The translations under genes and the position numbers were made by a program. From assembly GCF_010729305.1 (NCBI RefSeq), contig NZ_AP022574.1, positions 3,410,001 through 3,474,000 of the forward strand: a stretch of 64,000 nucleotides of DNA, written 5' to 3'. This document shows positions 1 to 8,214 of the stretch, piece after piece; position 1 is the stretch's first letter, and each line of letters begins with the position of its first letter. Under the pieces are notes generated by a model. It did not search any database. It was given only the letters and a program-made list of their open reading frames with translations, and was not told the DNA's origin. The DNA comes from Mycolicibacterium psychrotolerans. Lineage in GTDB: Bacteria > Actinomycetota > Actinomycetes > Mycobacteriales > Mycobacteriaceae.

Positions 1-9
1 CGTCGGGCT

Positions 10-1209
10 TCACGGTGTTCTCTCCTCGTCGAGCAGGACGGGCAGGGCGGCATCGGGCACATACATCCATCGGGGGAGATGCTCTGCGGCATAGATCATC
101 TCGCGCAGCACCTGGACGAGGCGCAGCGCGCGCAGCGGACGCGGATCGACGAGGGCGGCGTGGCCCAGCATGCGCAGACGGGTGGCATAGGTGTCGAGGA
201 ACGCCCGGCGGGCAGTGCTCTCGGCGGCGTTCAGCTCGGACGGGTCGAGATCGGTGTAGCGGCGGGCGACGATCGCGACGTGTGACAGCGACTGCGCCAT
301 GCCCGCGACGTCGACGACCGGGGGGATCGGCTTGACCCGCTCGGCGGCCGTCAGCACGGGGTTGCCGTCGAAATCGGTCACCGAGAACCGGTCGCCGCTG
401 CGCAGCACCTGACCGACGTGCAGGTCGCCGTGTCCGTCGAGCACCGTCGCGCCGGCCAGTGCGAGCAGGATCCCGAACTCGGAGGCGACCTCCGCGCGGC
501 GGGCGCGCAGGACCGCGCCGCCCGCAGAGTCCCCAGTCGCACAGGCTGTTTCGAGGGTGTCGAGCGCCGCGCGGTGCCATCGGCGGGCGTCGGTTTCGGT
601 CGCGATCGACGCCGTGGCGGCCAGCGCGGCATGCAGGTCGGCGATGAGGGTCCCGAGCGCCTGCGCCGTCGGGGTGATCGCGTCGGGGTCGCCGTCGAGG
701 GCGGCCGAGGTCATCGCCTCGACCGCCCATGTCCAGCCGTCGACGGCACCCGGCAGGTACTCGTCCACGTACGCCACCACCGTCTCGTTCCCCCCGGCCG
801 GCTGCCAGGTGACCAGGCCCCAAGGGGCGGGCATCCCGGTGAAACCGGCCTCCCGCAGGACGGTGATACGTCGCGGCGCCGGGTGGGGACCGTTCTGGAG
901 GTGGGTGGCCCACTTGACGACGGCGGTGTCGCCGACGATCACCGATTCGTTGGTCTGGTCGACGCCCATGGGCCTCTCGGTTCTCGCGGGCCGCGACGTC
1001 CAGGACCGCACGGTGAATCGTCCGATCGTGCGCGAACCCGGCTGTGCGGCAAGCATGTCGAGCAGCGCCTCGGCGGTGCCGTCGCCGGGCAGAGCGCGCC
1101 GCCATTCGTCGCGATACACCATGGGCGTCGCGGCCAGGCCCGCGGCGACCGCCACGACGGCCAGCCGGTGCCCGCCCGGCAGGTCGAGCCAGTCCAGCGG
1201 GTCAGCCAC
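10..1209 (-). CDS. maltokinase-like phosphotransferase
   Basis: Predicted small-molecule kinase of the aminoglycoside phosphotransferase fold, closest in look to mycobacterial maltokinase-type proteins with an N-terminal cap. The N-terminal third carries the cap-like part, and the Brenner-type catalytic loop GHGDLHVGQVL lies near residue 260, followed by the DFDGNP metal-binding motif about 15 residues later. I start it at the GTG at 1209 (399 aa) because this overlaps the end of the upstream glycosyltransferase by 8 bp; a longer reading frame to 1290 exists but lies fully inside that gene. Coupling to a glycosyltransferase suggests a sugar or glycoside substrate. The exact substrate cannot be read from sequence. 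Confidence 0.75.
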   Translation of the reverse strand: MADPLDWLDLPGGHRLAVVAVAAGLAATPMVYRDEWRRALPGDGTAEALLDMLAAQPGSRTIGRFTVRSWTSRPARTERPMGVDQTNESVIVGDTAVVKWATHLQNGPHPAPRRITVLREAGFTGMPAPWGLVTWQPAGGNETVVAYVDEYLPGAVDGWTWAVEAMTSAALDGDPDAITPTAQALGTLIADLHAALAATASIATETDARRWHRAALDTLETACATGDSAGGAVLRARRAEVASEFGILLALAGATVLDGHGDLHVGQVLRSGDRFSVTDFDGNPVLTAAERVKPIPPVVDVAGMAQSLSHVAIVARRYTDLDPSELNAAESTARRAFLDTYATRLRMLGHAALVDPRPLRALRLVQVLREMIYAAEHLPRWMYVPDAALPVLLDEERTP

Positions 1210-2521
1210 CCGACGACCGCTGAGCACGGCCGGCCCGTTCGATGACGTCGGCGCCGACCCGCAGTCCGTCGCGGCGGCGGATTGCCGCACCCAGGTCCGC
1301 CATGCGCTCGCGCAGCGCGGTGTCGGCGAGCAGACGATCCACCGTGCCGGTCAGCTCGTCGTCGGTGAACCGGTAGGGGTCCAGCCGGATTCCGTACCCG
1401 AGTTCGTCGACGCGCTGGGCGTTCTCGTACTGATCCCAGAACAGCGGCAACACGATCAGCGGCTTGCCGAAGTGCAGCGTCTCGGTGACGGTGTTGTTGC
1501 CGCCATGCGAGATCACCAGGTCCACCTGCGGGATGACCTTGGTCTGCGGGAGCATCTGCTCGCCGACCATGTTGTCGGCCAAAGCGATTCGGTCGGCCTG
1601 CGGCCCCTTGCTGACGATGTAGCGGTGTCCGGTGGCGCCCAGCACGTCGACCAGCCGCTGCATCAGTTCGACGTCGGCGCCGCCCAGGGAACCCAGCGAC
1701 AGGTAGATCAGCGCACTGCCGGCAGGCCGGTCGGCCACGGCTGCGGGCAGCGGGTAGGCGTCGTCGGTCTCACGGACGCTGGAATCCATTCGAGTCCACG
1801 TGGAATCGAGCGGACGCCGATCCACATAGTCGGCCTCGGCCGGATACACGTAGAGGCCGGCGGCATTGTCGCGCGGCATGAATTCCAGGTCGGGAAGCGG
1901 TGCGGCGCCCTGGGCCTGCACCCAGGAGTCGAAGTCGGCCCACATCGCGCGGTGGGTGCGGTCGAACTCCGCCCGGTAGGCATCCCATTCGGCGCGGTCG
2001 GCGCTGGGCAACCCCGAGAACGGCGGCGGCACATCGGGTCCCGGGATCTCCAGCGGACTGCACGACACGATGCGCACGAAGGGCACGCCGGCGGTCACCA
2101 GCGCGGGGAACAGCACGACGTTGTCCTCGACGATGACGTCGGGCCGGTGCTCGGCGATGATCTCGCGCAGCCGCGGCTCGCAGTAGCGGGCGCCGTCGAT
2201 GAGCGCCTGATAGGTCGGCTGGATGAACGTCGAGAGCTGCTCGATCGTCGGCCTGCGGAACTCCGGCGCGGTTTCGGCGATGAACTGCGTCCAGAAGGCG
2301 CCGGCGTCCTCGTCGGCGGCGCCGCCGGCCGGCGCGGCCAGATCGACGAGTTCCTCGACGAAGCCGAACGGCGCGATCCGGCCCGCCCAGGAACTCTCGG
2401 CGGCGAAGACGATCCGGTGGCCGCGGTCGCGCAGAATCGACGCCAGTCCGATGCACTGATTCGTCGGCCCGTAGGCCGACTCCGGCCAGAACATGATCGT
2501 CAACGGTGTCTGCGCGGTCAC
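1202..2521 (-). CDS. GT1-family glycosyltransferase (UGT/MGT-like)
   Basis: Nucleotide-sugar dependent glycosyltransferase of the GT-B fold, 439 aa. The N-terminus has the acceptor-domain pattern of macrolide or sterol glucosyltransferases (PTNQCIGLASILRDRGH). The C-terminal donor domain has the signature SHGGNNTVTETLHFGKPLI near residue 340, then PLFWDQYENA, which binds the nucleotide sugar. It would glycosylate a lipid or small molecule in the cytosol or at the membrane face. The start is GTG with an AGGT-type ribosome site about 9 bp upstream; an ATG nine codons in is an alternative. It forms a two-gene operon with the overlapping kinase gene. Confidence 0.8.
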   Translation of the reverse strand: MTAQTPLTIMFWPESAYGPTNQCIGLASILRDRGHRIVFAAESSWAGRIAPFGFVEELVDLAAPAGGAADEDAGAFWTQFIAETAPEFRRPTIEQLSTFIQPTYQALIDGARYCEPRLREIIAEHRPDVIVEDNVVLFPALVTAGVPFVRIVSCSPLEIPGPDVPPPFSGLPSADRAEWDAYRAEFDRTHRAMWADFDSWVQAQGAAPLPDLEFMPRDNAAGLYVYPAEADYVDRRPLDSTWTRMDSSVRETDDAYPLPAAVADRPAGSALIYLSLGSLGGADVELMQRLVDVLGATGHRYIVSKGPQADRIALADNMVGEQMLPQTKVIPQVDLVISHGGNNTVTETLHFGKPLIVLPLFWDQYENAQRVDELGYGIRLDPYRFTDDELTGTVDRLLADTALRERMADLGAAIRRRDGLRVGADVIERAGRAQRSSGG

Positions 2522-2583
2522 GGGAGAAACCTACCTCGCGGCCAGGTGGTCGGCCCCGCGGATGCGGAGTAGTTTGTCCTCTC

Positions 2584-3408
2584 ATGCCGACAATCACCAC
2601 CAGCGATGGCGTCCAGATCTACTACAAGGATTGGGGTTCAGGACAGCCGATCGTGTTCAGCCACGGCTGGCCGCTGTCGGCGGACGACTGGGACGCCCAG
2701 CTGATGTTCTTCCTCGGTCAGGGTTACCGGGTGGTCGCGCACGACCGGCGGGGGCACGGCCGCTCGGAGCAGGTGGCCGACGGCCACGACATGGACCACT
2801 ACGCCGACGACCTCGCCGCTGTCGTCGCACACCTCGACCTGCGCGACGCCGTGCATGTGGGGCACTCCACCGGTGGCGGCGAGGTCGTGCGCTATCTGGC
2901 GCGCCACGGCGAGGAGCGCGCCGCCAAGGCCGCGCTGATCGCGGCGGTACCGCCGCTGATGGTGCAGACCGAGACCAACCCGGGCGGGCTGCCCAAGGCG
3001 GTGTTCGACGACTTCCAGACGCAGGTGGCGACCAACCGGTCCGCGTTCTACCGCGCAGTCCCCGAGGGGCCGTTCTACGGCTTCAACCGCGACGGCGTCG
3101 AACCCGTGGAAGGGGTCATCGCGAACTGGTGGCGGCAGGGCATGATGGGCGGCGCCAAGGCGCACTACGACGGTGTGGTGGCATTCTCCCAGACCGATTT
3201 CACCGAAGACCTCGAGAAGATCCGGCTCCCCGTCCTGGTGATGCACGGCGACGACGATCAGATCGTGCCCTATGCCGATGCCGGTCCTCTGTCCGCCGAG
3301 CTGCTGCCGAACGGAATCCTCAAGACCTACAAGGGCTTTCCGCACGGCATGCCGACCACACACGCGGACGTCATCAACGCCGACCTGCTGGAGTTCCTCA
3401 GGTCCTGA
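2584..3408 (+). CDS. alpha/beta hydrolase (non-heme chloroperoxidase-like)
   Basis: 274-aa alpha/beta hydrolase of the cofactor-free haloperoxidase/esterase group. The oxyanion region FSHGWPLSADDW is near residue 25, the nucleophile elbow GHSTGGG puts the catalytic Ser at residue 95, the acid lies in HGDDDQIVP near residue 222 and the His in FPHGMPTTH near residue 253. The length is normal for the family. I start at ATG 2584 because the protein there begins with the family's usual MPTITTSDGVQIYYKDWG; the longer frame to 2506 adds unrelated residues. There is no strong ribosome site, so a leaderless start is possible. It is divergent from the glycosyltransferase operon. The substrate is unknown. 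Confidence 0.85.
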   Translation: MPTITTSDGVQIYYKDWGSGQPIVFSHGWPLSADDWDAQLMFFLGQGYRVVAHDRRGHGRSEQVADGHDMDHYADDLAAVVAHLDLRDAVHVGHSTGGGEVVRYLARHGEERAAKAALIAAVPPLMVQTETNPGGLPKAVFDDFQTQVATNRSAFYRAVPEGPFYGFNRDGVEPVEGVIANWWRQGMMGGAKAHYDGVVAFSQTDFTEDLEKIRLPVLVMHGDDDQIVPYADAGPLSAELLPNGILKTYKGFPHGMPTTHADVINADLLEFLRS

Positions 3409-3436
3409 CCGGCCGGGCCGCCTGGGGGAGCACCCT

Positions 3437-3844
3437 TCAGGCCGGCGCCGGGCCCGCCTGCAGGGCCTCCTGCTGGATGCGGTCGAACTGCGCGCCCATG
3501 GCGTCGGCCAGTGCGGTGGCGCCCGACAGCGGTCGCACCATCACCATGAAGTCGTCGATCAGGCCGTCGTCGTCGACATGCAGGAAGTCGCAGCCGGTGA
3601 CTTTCTTGCCGGCGACCGTCGCCTCGAAGACGAGCGCGTGGTCACGGCCGTCGGCGTCGGCGATCTCACGGATGTAGCGGAAGTCCTCGAACACCCGCAT
3701 CACCGCGCGCAGGATGGCCGCGGTGATCGGCTTGCCCGGGTAGGGCTTGAAGGCGACGGGGCTGGTGAACACGACGTCGTCGGCGAGCAGCGCCTCCATG
3801 GCGGCTGCGTCGCGGGCTTCGACGGCTTGACGGAACGGGTGCAT
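3437..3844 (-). CDS. SnoaL/NTF2-like domain protein
   Basis: 135-aa single-domain protein with the NTF2-like (SnoaL) pattern: an N-terminal helix with FRQAVEARDAAAMEALLADDVVF, then alternating strands ending in the FLHVDDDGLIDDFMVMVRP segment typical of the cone-shaped fold. Family members are small isomerases, hydrolases or ligand-binding proteins, so the reaction is not predictable. It is convergent with the alpha/beta hydrolase gene, with 28 bp between the stops, and transcribed in the same direction as the GAF-domain gene downstream of base 3870, 25 bp apart. Confidence 0.7.
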   Translation of the reverse strand: MHPFRQAVEARDAAAMEALLADDVVFTSPVAFKPYPGKPITAAILRAVMRVFEDFRYIREIADADGRDHALVFEATVAGKKVTGCDFLHVDDDGLIDDFMVMVRPLSGATALADAMGAQFDRIQQEALQAGPAPA

Positions 3845-3869
3845 GCCCTGACCGTAGCGAAGCCGCCGA

Positions 3870-4379
3870 TCATCCGGGTAGGCCGTGCGGATTCTGGCAG
3901 CGGTCGACCCTGTGGGCGGCGGCGGCGGCGAACGTGGTCAGCAGCCGTCCATGGCCGTGCCGGTAGGAATCGGCGCGGGTCGAGTAGACGAACACCCAAC
4001 CGAGCCGGCGGCGCGGCGTGCACAGCGGCGCGGCGAGCACGGACCGCACGCCCATCCCTTGCGCGCTCGCCATCCACGGAGCCCAGCCCAACCGGGTCAC
4101 CGACGAGTGCGCCCGGCGCACGGTGTCGTGCATCCACGCACTGGCACAGGGGTTCTGCGGGTTCACGTCGTGCAAGGCGTTGAGCCGTTCGGCGACGCGG
4201 TCGGTGGCCACCGACGTGATCCGGCGACCATCGGCAGTCAGGAGCGTCATCCCGCAACCGGCGGTGCCCGGGATCAACGACGCGCATCGGTGCGCCAGCG
4301 CCTGCAGCGTCGAGGTCATGGGCGGCACGGTGTGGCCGGCCGCCGGGATCAGCAGAGGACGCGGGAGGGTGGACTTCAT
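3870..4379 (-). CDS. GAF domain-containing protein
   Basis: About 169 aa, almost wholly one GAF-like domain: an N-terminal helix (LQALAHRCASLIPGTAGCGMTLL), a central region with NPQNPCASAWMHDTVRR and a closing strand/helix LGWVFVYSTRADSYRHGHGRLLTTFAAAAAH. Stand-alone GAF proteins of this kind in mycobacteria are regarded as small-ligand or redox sensors. I chose ATG 4379 because GAGG lies 7 bp upstream; ATG 4319 is the main alternative and would begin just before the domain. No output domain is present. It is divergent from the Mn-catalase gene, with about 200 bp between them. Confidence 0.65.
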   Translation of the reverse strand: MKSTLPRPLLIPAAGHTVPPMTSTLQALAHRCASLIPGTAGCGMTLLTADGRRITSVATDRVAERLNALHDVNPQNPCASAWMHDTVRRAHSSVTRLGWAPWMASAQGMGVRSVLAAPLCTPRRRLGWVFVYSTRADSYRHGHGRLLTTFAAAAAHRVDRCQNPHGLPG

Positions 4380-4581
4380 CGGGCGGCCTCGCATCGAAGT
4401 AGTCGGTGCGCAGCCGATACCCGAGCCCTGCCGCCACAAACCTCCGCCCGGATTCGAGATCGCGCCGTACTTTCCGGTTTAGGGCGCCCTGTGCGGGTAT
4501 CTCGCCCGTACCGCCGGTTGAGCCGCCATTCACCCACCGGCCGGTTGCCCCGTGTTCACGCTTTCGATCTGGAGTCGATTC

Positions 4582-5493
4582 ATGTTCCGACACACCGATT
4601 ATCTGCAGTTCGACGTCAAGCCCGAGAAGCCCGATCCGGTCTACGCCCGCAAGCTTCAGGAGCTCCTCGGGGGGGCGTTCGGCGAGATGACCGTGACGAT
4701 GCAGTACCTCATGCAGGGCTGGAACTGTCGGATGAAGGGCAAGTACAAGGACCTGATCATGGACGTGGCGACCGAGGAGATCGGCCACGTCGAGATGATC
4801 GCGACGATGTGCGCCCGACTGCTCGAGGGTGCACCCGCCACCGACGCCACCGAGAACGCCCTGGGCGACCCGGTGGTCGCCGCGGTGATGGGCGGCATGG
4901 ATCCGCAGCAGGCCATCATGTCCGGCGGCGCGCCCACACTGTCCGACAGCCAGGGCTCGCCGTGGAACGGCAAATTCATCGTCGCCTCGGGAAACCTGTT
5001 GGCGGACTTCTACGCCAACGTCGCCGCCGAGGCGCAGGGCCGCGTGCAGACCGCCCGGCTGTGGCACATGACCGACGACCCCGGCGTCAAGGCCATGCTC
5101 AAGTTCAACCTGGCTCGCGACACCTATCACCAGAACATGTGGCTGGCGGCGATCGAGGAGTTGCAAGCCGACGGCTTGGAGGGCGTGGTGGCACCCAACG
5201 ATCTGTTCGACGAAGAGTTCGAGGAGCATGCCAGCACGCTGTGGCACCTGTCCGACGGCGCCGACGCCGACAAGGGTCGCTGGGCGCACGGCCCGTTGCC
5301 CGACGGTCGGCACACGGGCAAGTTCCTCGCCGATCCGCAACCGCTGGGCGACCTGCAGTCCGGGCCGCCACCGGACCCGAAGCTCTACTGCACCTATGAC
5401 GGCGGAATGGGCGAGCCGCGCACTCCCGCCTTCGGCACGGAGAAGGGCGTGATGGGCAAGCTCAAGGACGCCATCGATCCGGACAAGACCTAG
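4582..5493 (+). CDS. manganese catalase
   Basis: 303-aa non-heme dimanganese catalase that disproportionates hydrogen peroxide. The expected metal ligands are all visible: Glu35 (GEMTVTMQYL), Glu66 and His69 (EEIGHVEM), Glu150 (AAEAQGR) and His183 (TYHQNMW), on a ferritin-like four-helix core. The C-terminal 60 residues form the usual extended tail. The ATG at 4582 has GGAG 7-8 bp upstream. It is followed by a strong hairpin and an alcohol dehydrogenase, an arrangement that suggests peroxide or aldehyde stress. Confidence is high because every active-site residue matches. Confidence 0.93.
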   Translation: MFRHTDYLQFDVKPEKPDPVYARKLQELLGGAFGEMTVTMQYLMQGWNCRMKGKYKDLIMDVATEEIGHVEMIATMCARLLEGAPATDATENALGDPVVAAVMGGMDPQQAIMSGGAPTLSDSQGSPWNGKFIVASGNLLADFYANVAAEAQGRVQTARLWHMTDDPGVKAMLKFNLARDTYHQNMWLAAIEELQADGLEGVVAPNDLFDEEFEEHASTLWHLSDGADADKGRWAHGPLPDGRHTGKFLADPQPLGDLQSGPPPDPKLYCTYDGGMGEPRTPAFGTEKGVMGKLKDAIDPDKT

Positions 5494-5515
5494 TTCACCC
5501 CGAGCTCACCCCGAC

Positions 5516-5555
5516 GGGCCGGGGCGCCGCTGCGGGCGGCGCGGCACCCCGGCCC
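5516..5555 (+). terminator. GC-rich hairpin after Mn-catalase
   Basis: Perfect 9-bp arms GGGCCGGGG and CCCCGGCCC enclose a loop that itself contains a GCCGC/GCGGC-type stem. It starts 22 bp after the catalase stop. There is no T-run, which is normal for mycobacterial terminators. It could instead be an attenuating stem between catalase and the dehydrogenase, since both genes point the same way. Confidence 0.55.
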
Positions 5556-5584
5556 ACCCGAACGTCGACCGAACGGAGACGCAC

Positions 5585-6733
5585 GTGTTGGCCATGACCT
5601 ACCGCGGTCCTTACAAGATCCGCATAGAAGACAAGGACATTCCGAGGATCGAGCATCCCGGCGATGCCATCGTGCGCGTCCAGCGCGCCGCGATCTGCGG
5701 GTCCGATCTGCACCTCTACCACGGGCTGATGCCCGACACCCGCGTCGGCCACACGTTCGGCCACGAGTTCATCGGAGTGGTGCACGAGGTCGGCTCGTCG
5801 GTGCAGAACCTCAGCGTGGGGGACCGGGTGATGGTGCCGTTCAACATCTTCTGCGGGTCGTGTTACTTCTGCGCTCGCGGGTTGTACTCCAACTGCCACA
5901 ACGTCAACCCCAACGCGACCGCCGTCGGCGGCATCTACGGGTACTCCCACACCTGCGGCGGCTACGACGGCGGCCAGGCCGAATTCGTGCGCGTGCCGTT
6001 CGCCGACGTGGGCCCCGTCCCGATTCCCGACTGGCTCGACGACGACGACGCGGTGCTGCTCACCGACGCGCTGCCCACCGGATACTTCGGCGCCCAGCTC
6101 GGCGACATCGTCGAGGGCGACACCGTGATCGTCTTCGGAGCCGGCGCGGTCGGGCTCTTCGCCGCGAGGTCGGCATGGCTGATGGGTGCGGGGCGGGTCA
6201 TCGTGGTCGACCACCTCCAGTACCGGCTGGAGAAAGCGCGCACCTTCGCGCACGCCGAAACCTACAACTTCGTCGAGTACGACGACATCGTCGTCGAAAT
6301 GAAGAAGGCGACAGGCTATCTCGGTGCCGACGTGGTGATCGACGCGGTGGGCGCAGAGGCCGACGGCAACCTGCTCATGCACGTCACCGCGACCAAGATG
6401 AAAATGCAGGGCGGGTCCCCGATCGCGTTGAACTGGGCCATCGACTCCGTCCGCAAAGGCGGAACAGTCTCGGTGGTCGGCGCCTACGGTCCGATGTTCA
6501 GCGCGGTCAAGTTCGGCGACGCGATGAACAAGGGTCTGACCATCAACGCCAACCAGTGCCCGGTCAAGCGGCAGTGGCCGCGACTGCTCGAGCATCTGCA
6601 GCAGGGTTACTTCAAGCCCAGCGACATTGTCACGCACCGCATTCCACTCGCAGACATCGCCGAGGGCTACCACATGTTCTCGTCGAAACTCGACGAGTGC
6701 ATCAAACCGATCGTCGTCGTCGACCCGCACTGA
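5585..6733 (+). CDS. zinc-dependent alcohol/formaldehyde dehydrogenase (MDR family)
   Basis: 382-aa medium-chain dehydrogenase that oxidises an alcohol or hydrated aldehyde with NAD(P). Catalytic zinc ligands sit in CGSDLHLYHG and GHTFGHEF, and the structural-zinc lobe reads FCGSCYFCARGLYSNC. The Rossmann motif is GAGAVGL near residue 180. The long insert and the LNWAIDSVRKGGTVSVVG segment resemble glutathione-independent formaldehyde dehydrogenase-like enzymes. The GTG start at 5585 has GGAG 6 bp upstream. It lies 13 bp before a small unknown gene, so the two are probably cotranscribed. Confidence 0.85.
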   Translation: MLAMTYRGPYKIRIEDKDIPRIEHPGDAIVRVQRAAICGSDLHLYHGLMPDTRVGHTFGHEFIGVVHEVGSSVQNLSVGDRVMVPFNIFCGSCYFCARGLYSNCHNVNPNATAVGGIYGYSHTCGGYDGGQAEFVRVPFADVGPVPIPDWLDDDDAVLLTDALPTGYFGAQLGDIVEGDTVIVFGAGAVGLFAARSAWLMGAGRVIVVDHLQYRLEKARTFAHAETYNFVEYDDIVVEMKKATGYLGADVVIDAVGAEADGNLLMHVTATKMKMQGGSPIALNWAIDSVRKGGTVSVVGAYGPMFSAVKFGDAMNKGLTINANQCPVKRQWPRLLEHLQQGYFKPSDIVTHRIPLADIAEGYHMFSSKLDECIKPIVVVDPH

Positions 6734-6745
6734 GAGAGAGCCGTC

Positions 6746-7321
6746 GTGAGCACACCTGCCGACAATCTGCCCGTCTACACCGCCGCGCACCCGCCGACGA
6801 CAGACAGCGCGTGGCTGCGCAAGACCATTCCGGGATGGGGAGCCGATCTCGACCCCGCCGACCGCCCGTCGGTGCCCAAGCTGCGCCACGACCTCGACTC
6901 GGGCGCGCACTGGGATTTCCCGGAGCGCCAACCCGAGCCGACGGTGCGCGAGCGCAGCATCGAGCACCGGGTGCTGACGCCGGTCTTCGGCACCGCGCAG
7001 CCGCTCCGGGGGCTCTCCGGCGCGATCCGGCGCGCGGCGTACCGCTTCAGCGAAGGCCGTGCCGCGCACTGGCTGCTGCTGCTCGGAGCCGATCGCGTCG
7101 ACGTCGCCGAACACCGCGTCACCGCGCTGGTGAGGTTGCAGCCGGACAACCCGCTCAGCGAAACGGGGATTCGGGCCGAGGTGACGCACGGTGGAGTGCG
7201 GTCACGGCTGCGCCGGCGACGCTCCGACGTCAAACACGCCTGGATGGATCCGGTCGTGGTCACGGCGCCGTGGATCGGGGCCGCAGCGCTCGGCGTGCGG
7301 GCATGGCGTAAGCGGAGGTGA
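6746..7321 (+). CDS. conserved hypothetical protein after the dehydrogenase
   Basis: 191-aa protein I do not recognise. The N-terminal 75 residues are hydrophilic and proline-rich. A middle part contains HWLLLLGADRVDVAEHRVTALVRL, and the C-terminus is strongly basic (SRLRRRRSDVKHAW) followed by a short hydrophobic stretch VVVTAPWIGAAALGV and a basic end, as if it could rest on a membrane. The GTG start follows the dehydrogenase by 12 bp, so it likely acts with it. No catalytic motif is visible. Confidence 0.6.
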   Translation: MSTPADNLPVYTAAHPPTTDSAWLRKTIPGWGADLDPADRPSVPKLRHDLDSGAHWDFPERQPEPTVRERSIEHRVLTPVFGTAQPLRGLSGAIRRAAYRFSEGRAAHWLLLLGADRVDVAEHRVTALVRLQPDNPLSETGIRAEVTHGGVRSRLRRRRSDVKHAWMDPVVVTAPWIGAAALGVRAWRKRR

Positions 7322-7396
7322 CCGGTCGCGCGGGCGTTTAGCCGTAGCCGCGATGGCTATGGCTCTCGGTGACCGTTCGACCGAGAGGAGACACTG

Positions 7397-7786
7397 GTGA
7401 GCACCGATGACGCCACCGGAACCACCGCCAACGATCTGGGTGGGGCCGACGACATGCTCAGCCCGATGGAGGGCACCGACTCCGACGACGTGCTCAACGA
7501 CGACGGCGACGAGGTGGTCGACCCGCCGGAGCACTGGACCGGTGCGGACAAATTCGGCATGTCGGCAGACGAGCAGCGCCAGGGTGAGAGCCTCGACGAC
7601 CGGCTCGCCGAGGAAGTGCCCGATGTCGGGGAGAGTGACATCGACCTTCGCGACGCGGTCGAGGTCGCCGATGCGGACGTACCGCTTCCCGGCACCGACC
7701 CCGCGCCGCAGGAATCGGGTGTGCACGAGGGACAGATCGACGGGGCTCCGGAGGACGGCGAGTCCCTGTTCCCGGTCGTCGAGTAG
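7397..7786 (+). CDS. DUF5709-like acidic protein
   Basis: 129-aa very acidic protein with the pattern of the actinobacterial DUF5709 family: DSDDVLNDDGDEVVDPPEHW near the start, then GMSADEQRQGESLDDRLAEE in the middle. It is predicted to be cytosolic and largely disordered; the function is unknown. The GTG start has GGAG about 8 bp upstream. It is followed after 17 bp by another small hydrophilic protein gene in the same direction. Confidence 0.7.
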   Translation: MSTDDATGTTANDLGGADDMLSPMEGTDSDDVLNDDGDEVVDPPEHWTGADKFGMSADEQRQGESLDDRLAEEVPDVGESDIDLRDAVEVADADVPLPGTDPAPQESGVHEGQIDGAPEDGESLFPVVE

Positions 7787-7803
7787 GACGAGAGGACCCC
7801 ACC

Positions 7804-8130
7804 ATGACTGATCTACCGTTGCCCGACTTCGACCAGATGGCCTTGGGCGATGTCCTCCATCGCGTGCGCTCTCTCGACAAGAGCGAAGTGGAGGCTCTGC
7901 TCGTGCACGAGGCCGGCCACGCCGCGCGGGTGCCGATCATCGAGATTTTGGATGCCCGGATGCGTGAGCTGGAAGCCGGTGCGGAGCCGTCGGGCGGTGA
8001 CCCGCGCAATGCGCCCGGCGTCGAGTCGACCCCGGGCGGGTCACCGGTGCAGCAGTCCACCGCCGCCGAGGCCAGCACCCCGCTGCGCCACGGGGTGGCG
8101 AATCAGACGCCGAAGCGCGGCCGGTCGTGA
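7804..8130 (+). CDS. small conserved actinobacterial protein (DUF8129-like)
   Basis: 108-aa protein. The first 60 residues form a compact helical unit (LPLPDFDQMALGDVLHRVRSL and SEVEALLVHEAGHAARVPIIEIL), and the rest is a low-complexity Ser/Pro/Gly tail. I recall similar small mycobacterial proteins, possibly DUF8129, but no function is established. ATG start with GAGAGGA upstream, in a likely operon with the DUF5709-like gene. Confidence 0.55.
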   Translation: MTDLPLPDFDQMALGDVLHRVRSLDKSEVEALLVHEAGHAARVPIIEILDARMRELEAGAEPSGGDPRNAPGVESTPGGSPVQQSTAAEASTPLRHGVANQTPKRGRS

Positions 8131-8136
8131 CGGCCC

Positions 8137-8199
8137 CCGCGGAACAGCATTCCTGGTCGCGCCCGGTCGAAAATCGCAGCCGCAAATGCTATTCCGCGG
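8137..8199. repeat. 15-bp inverted repeat between convergent genes
   Basis: CCGCGGAACAGCATT at 8137-8151 is the reverse complement of AATGCTATTCCGCGG at 8185-8199 except for one base, with a 33-bp loop. It sits between the stop at 8130 and the convergent stop at 8215, so it most simply acts as a two-way terminator. The long loop and the arm sequence are also compatible with a small palindromic repeat element. Confidence 0.55.
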
Positions 8200-8214
8200 C
8201 GAAGCGCGTGACCG

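Noticed and set aside
557..2572. 671-codon open frame on the plus strand
   Set aside because: It runs antisense through the kinase and glycosyltransferase genes, which have clear motifs; it has low complexity and no family pattern.
3700..5340. 546-codon minus-strand frame
   Set aside because: Antisense to the Mn-catalase, whose five metal ligands prove the other strand.
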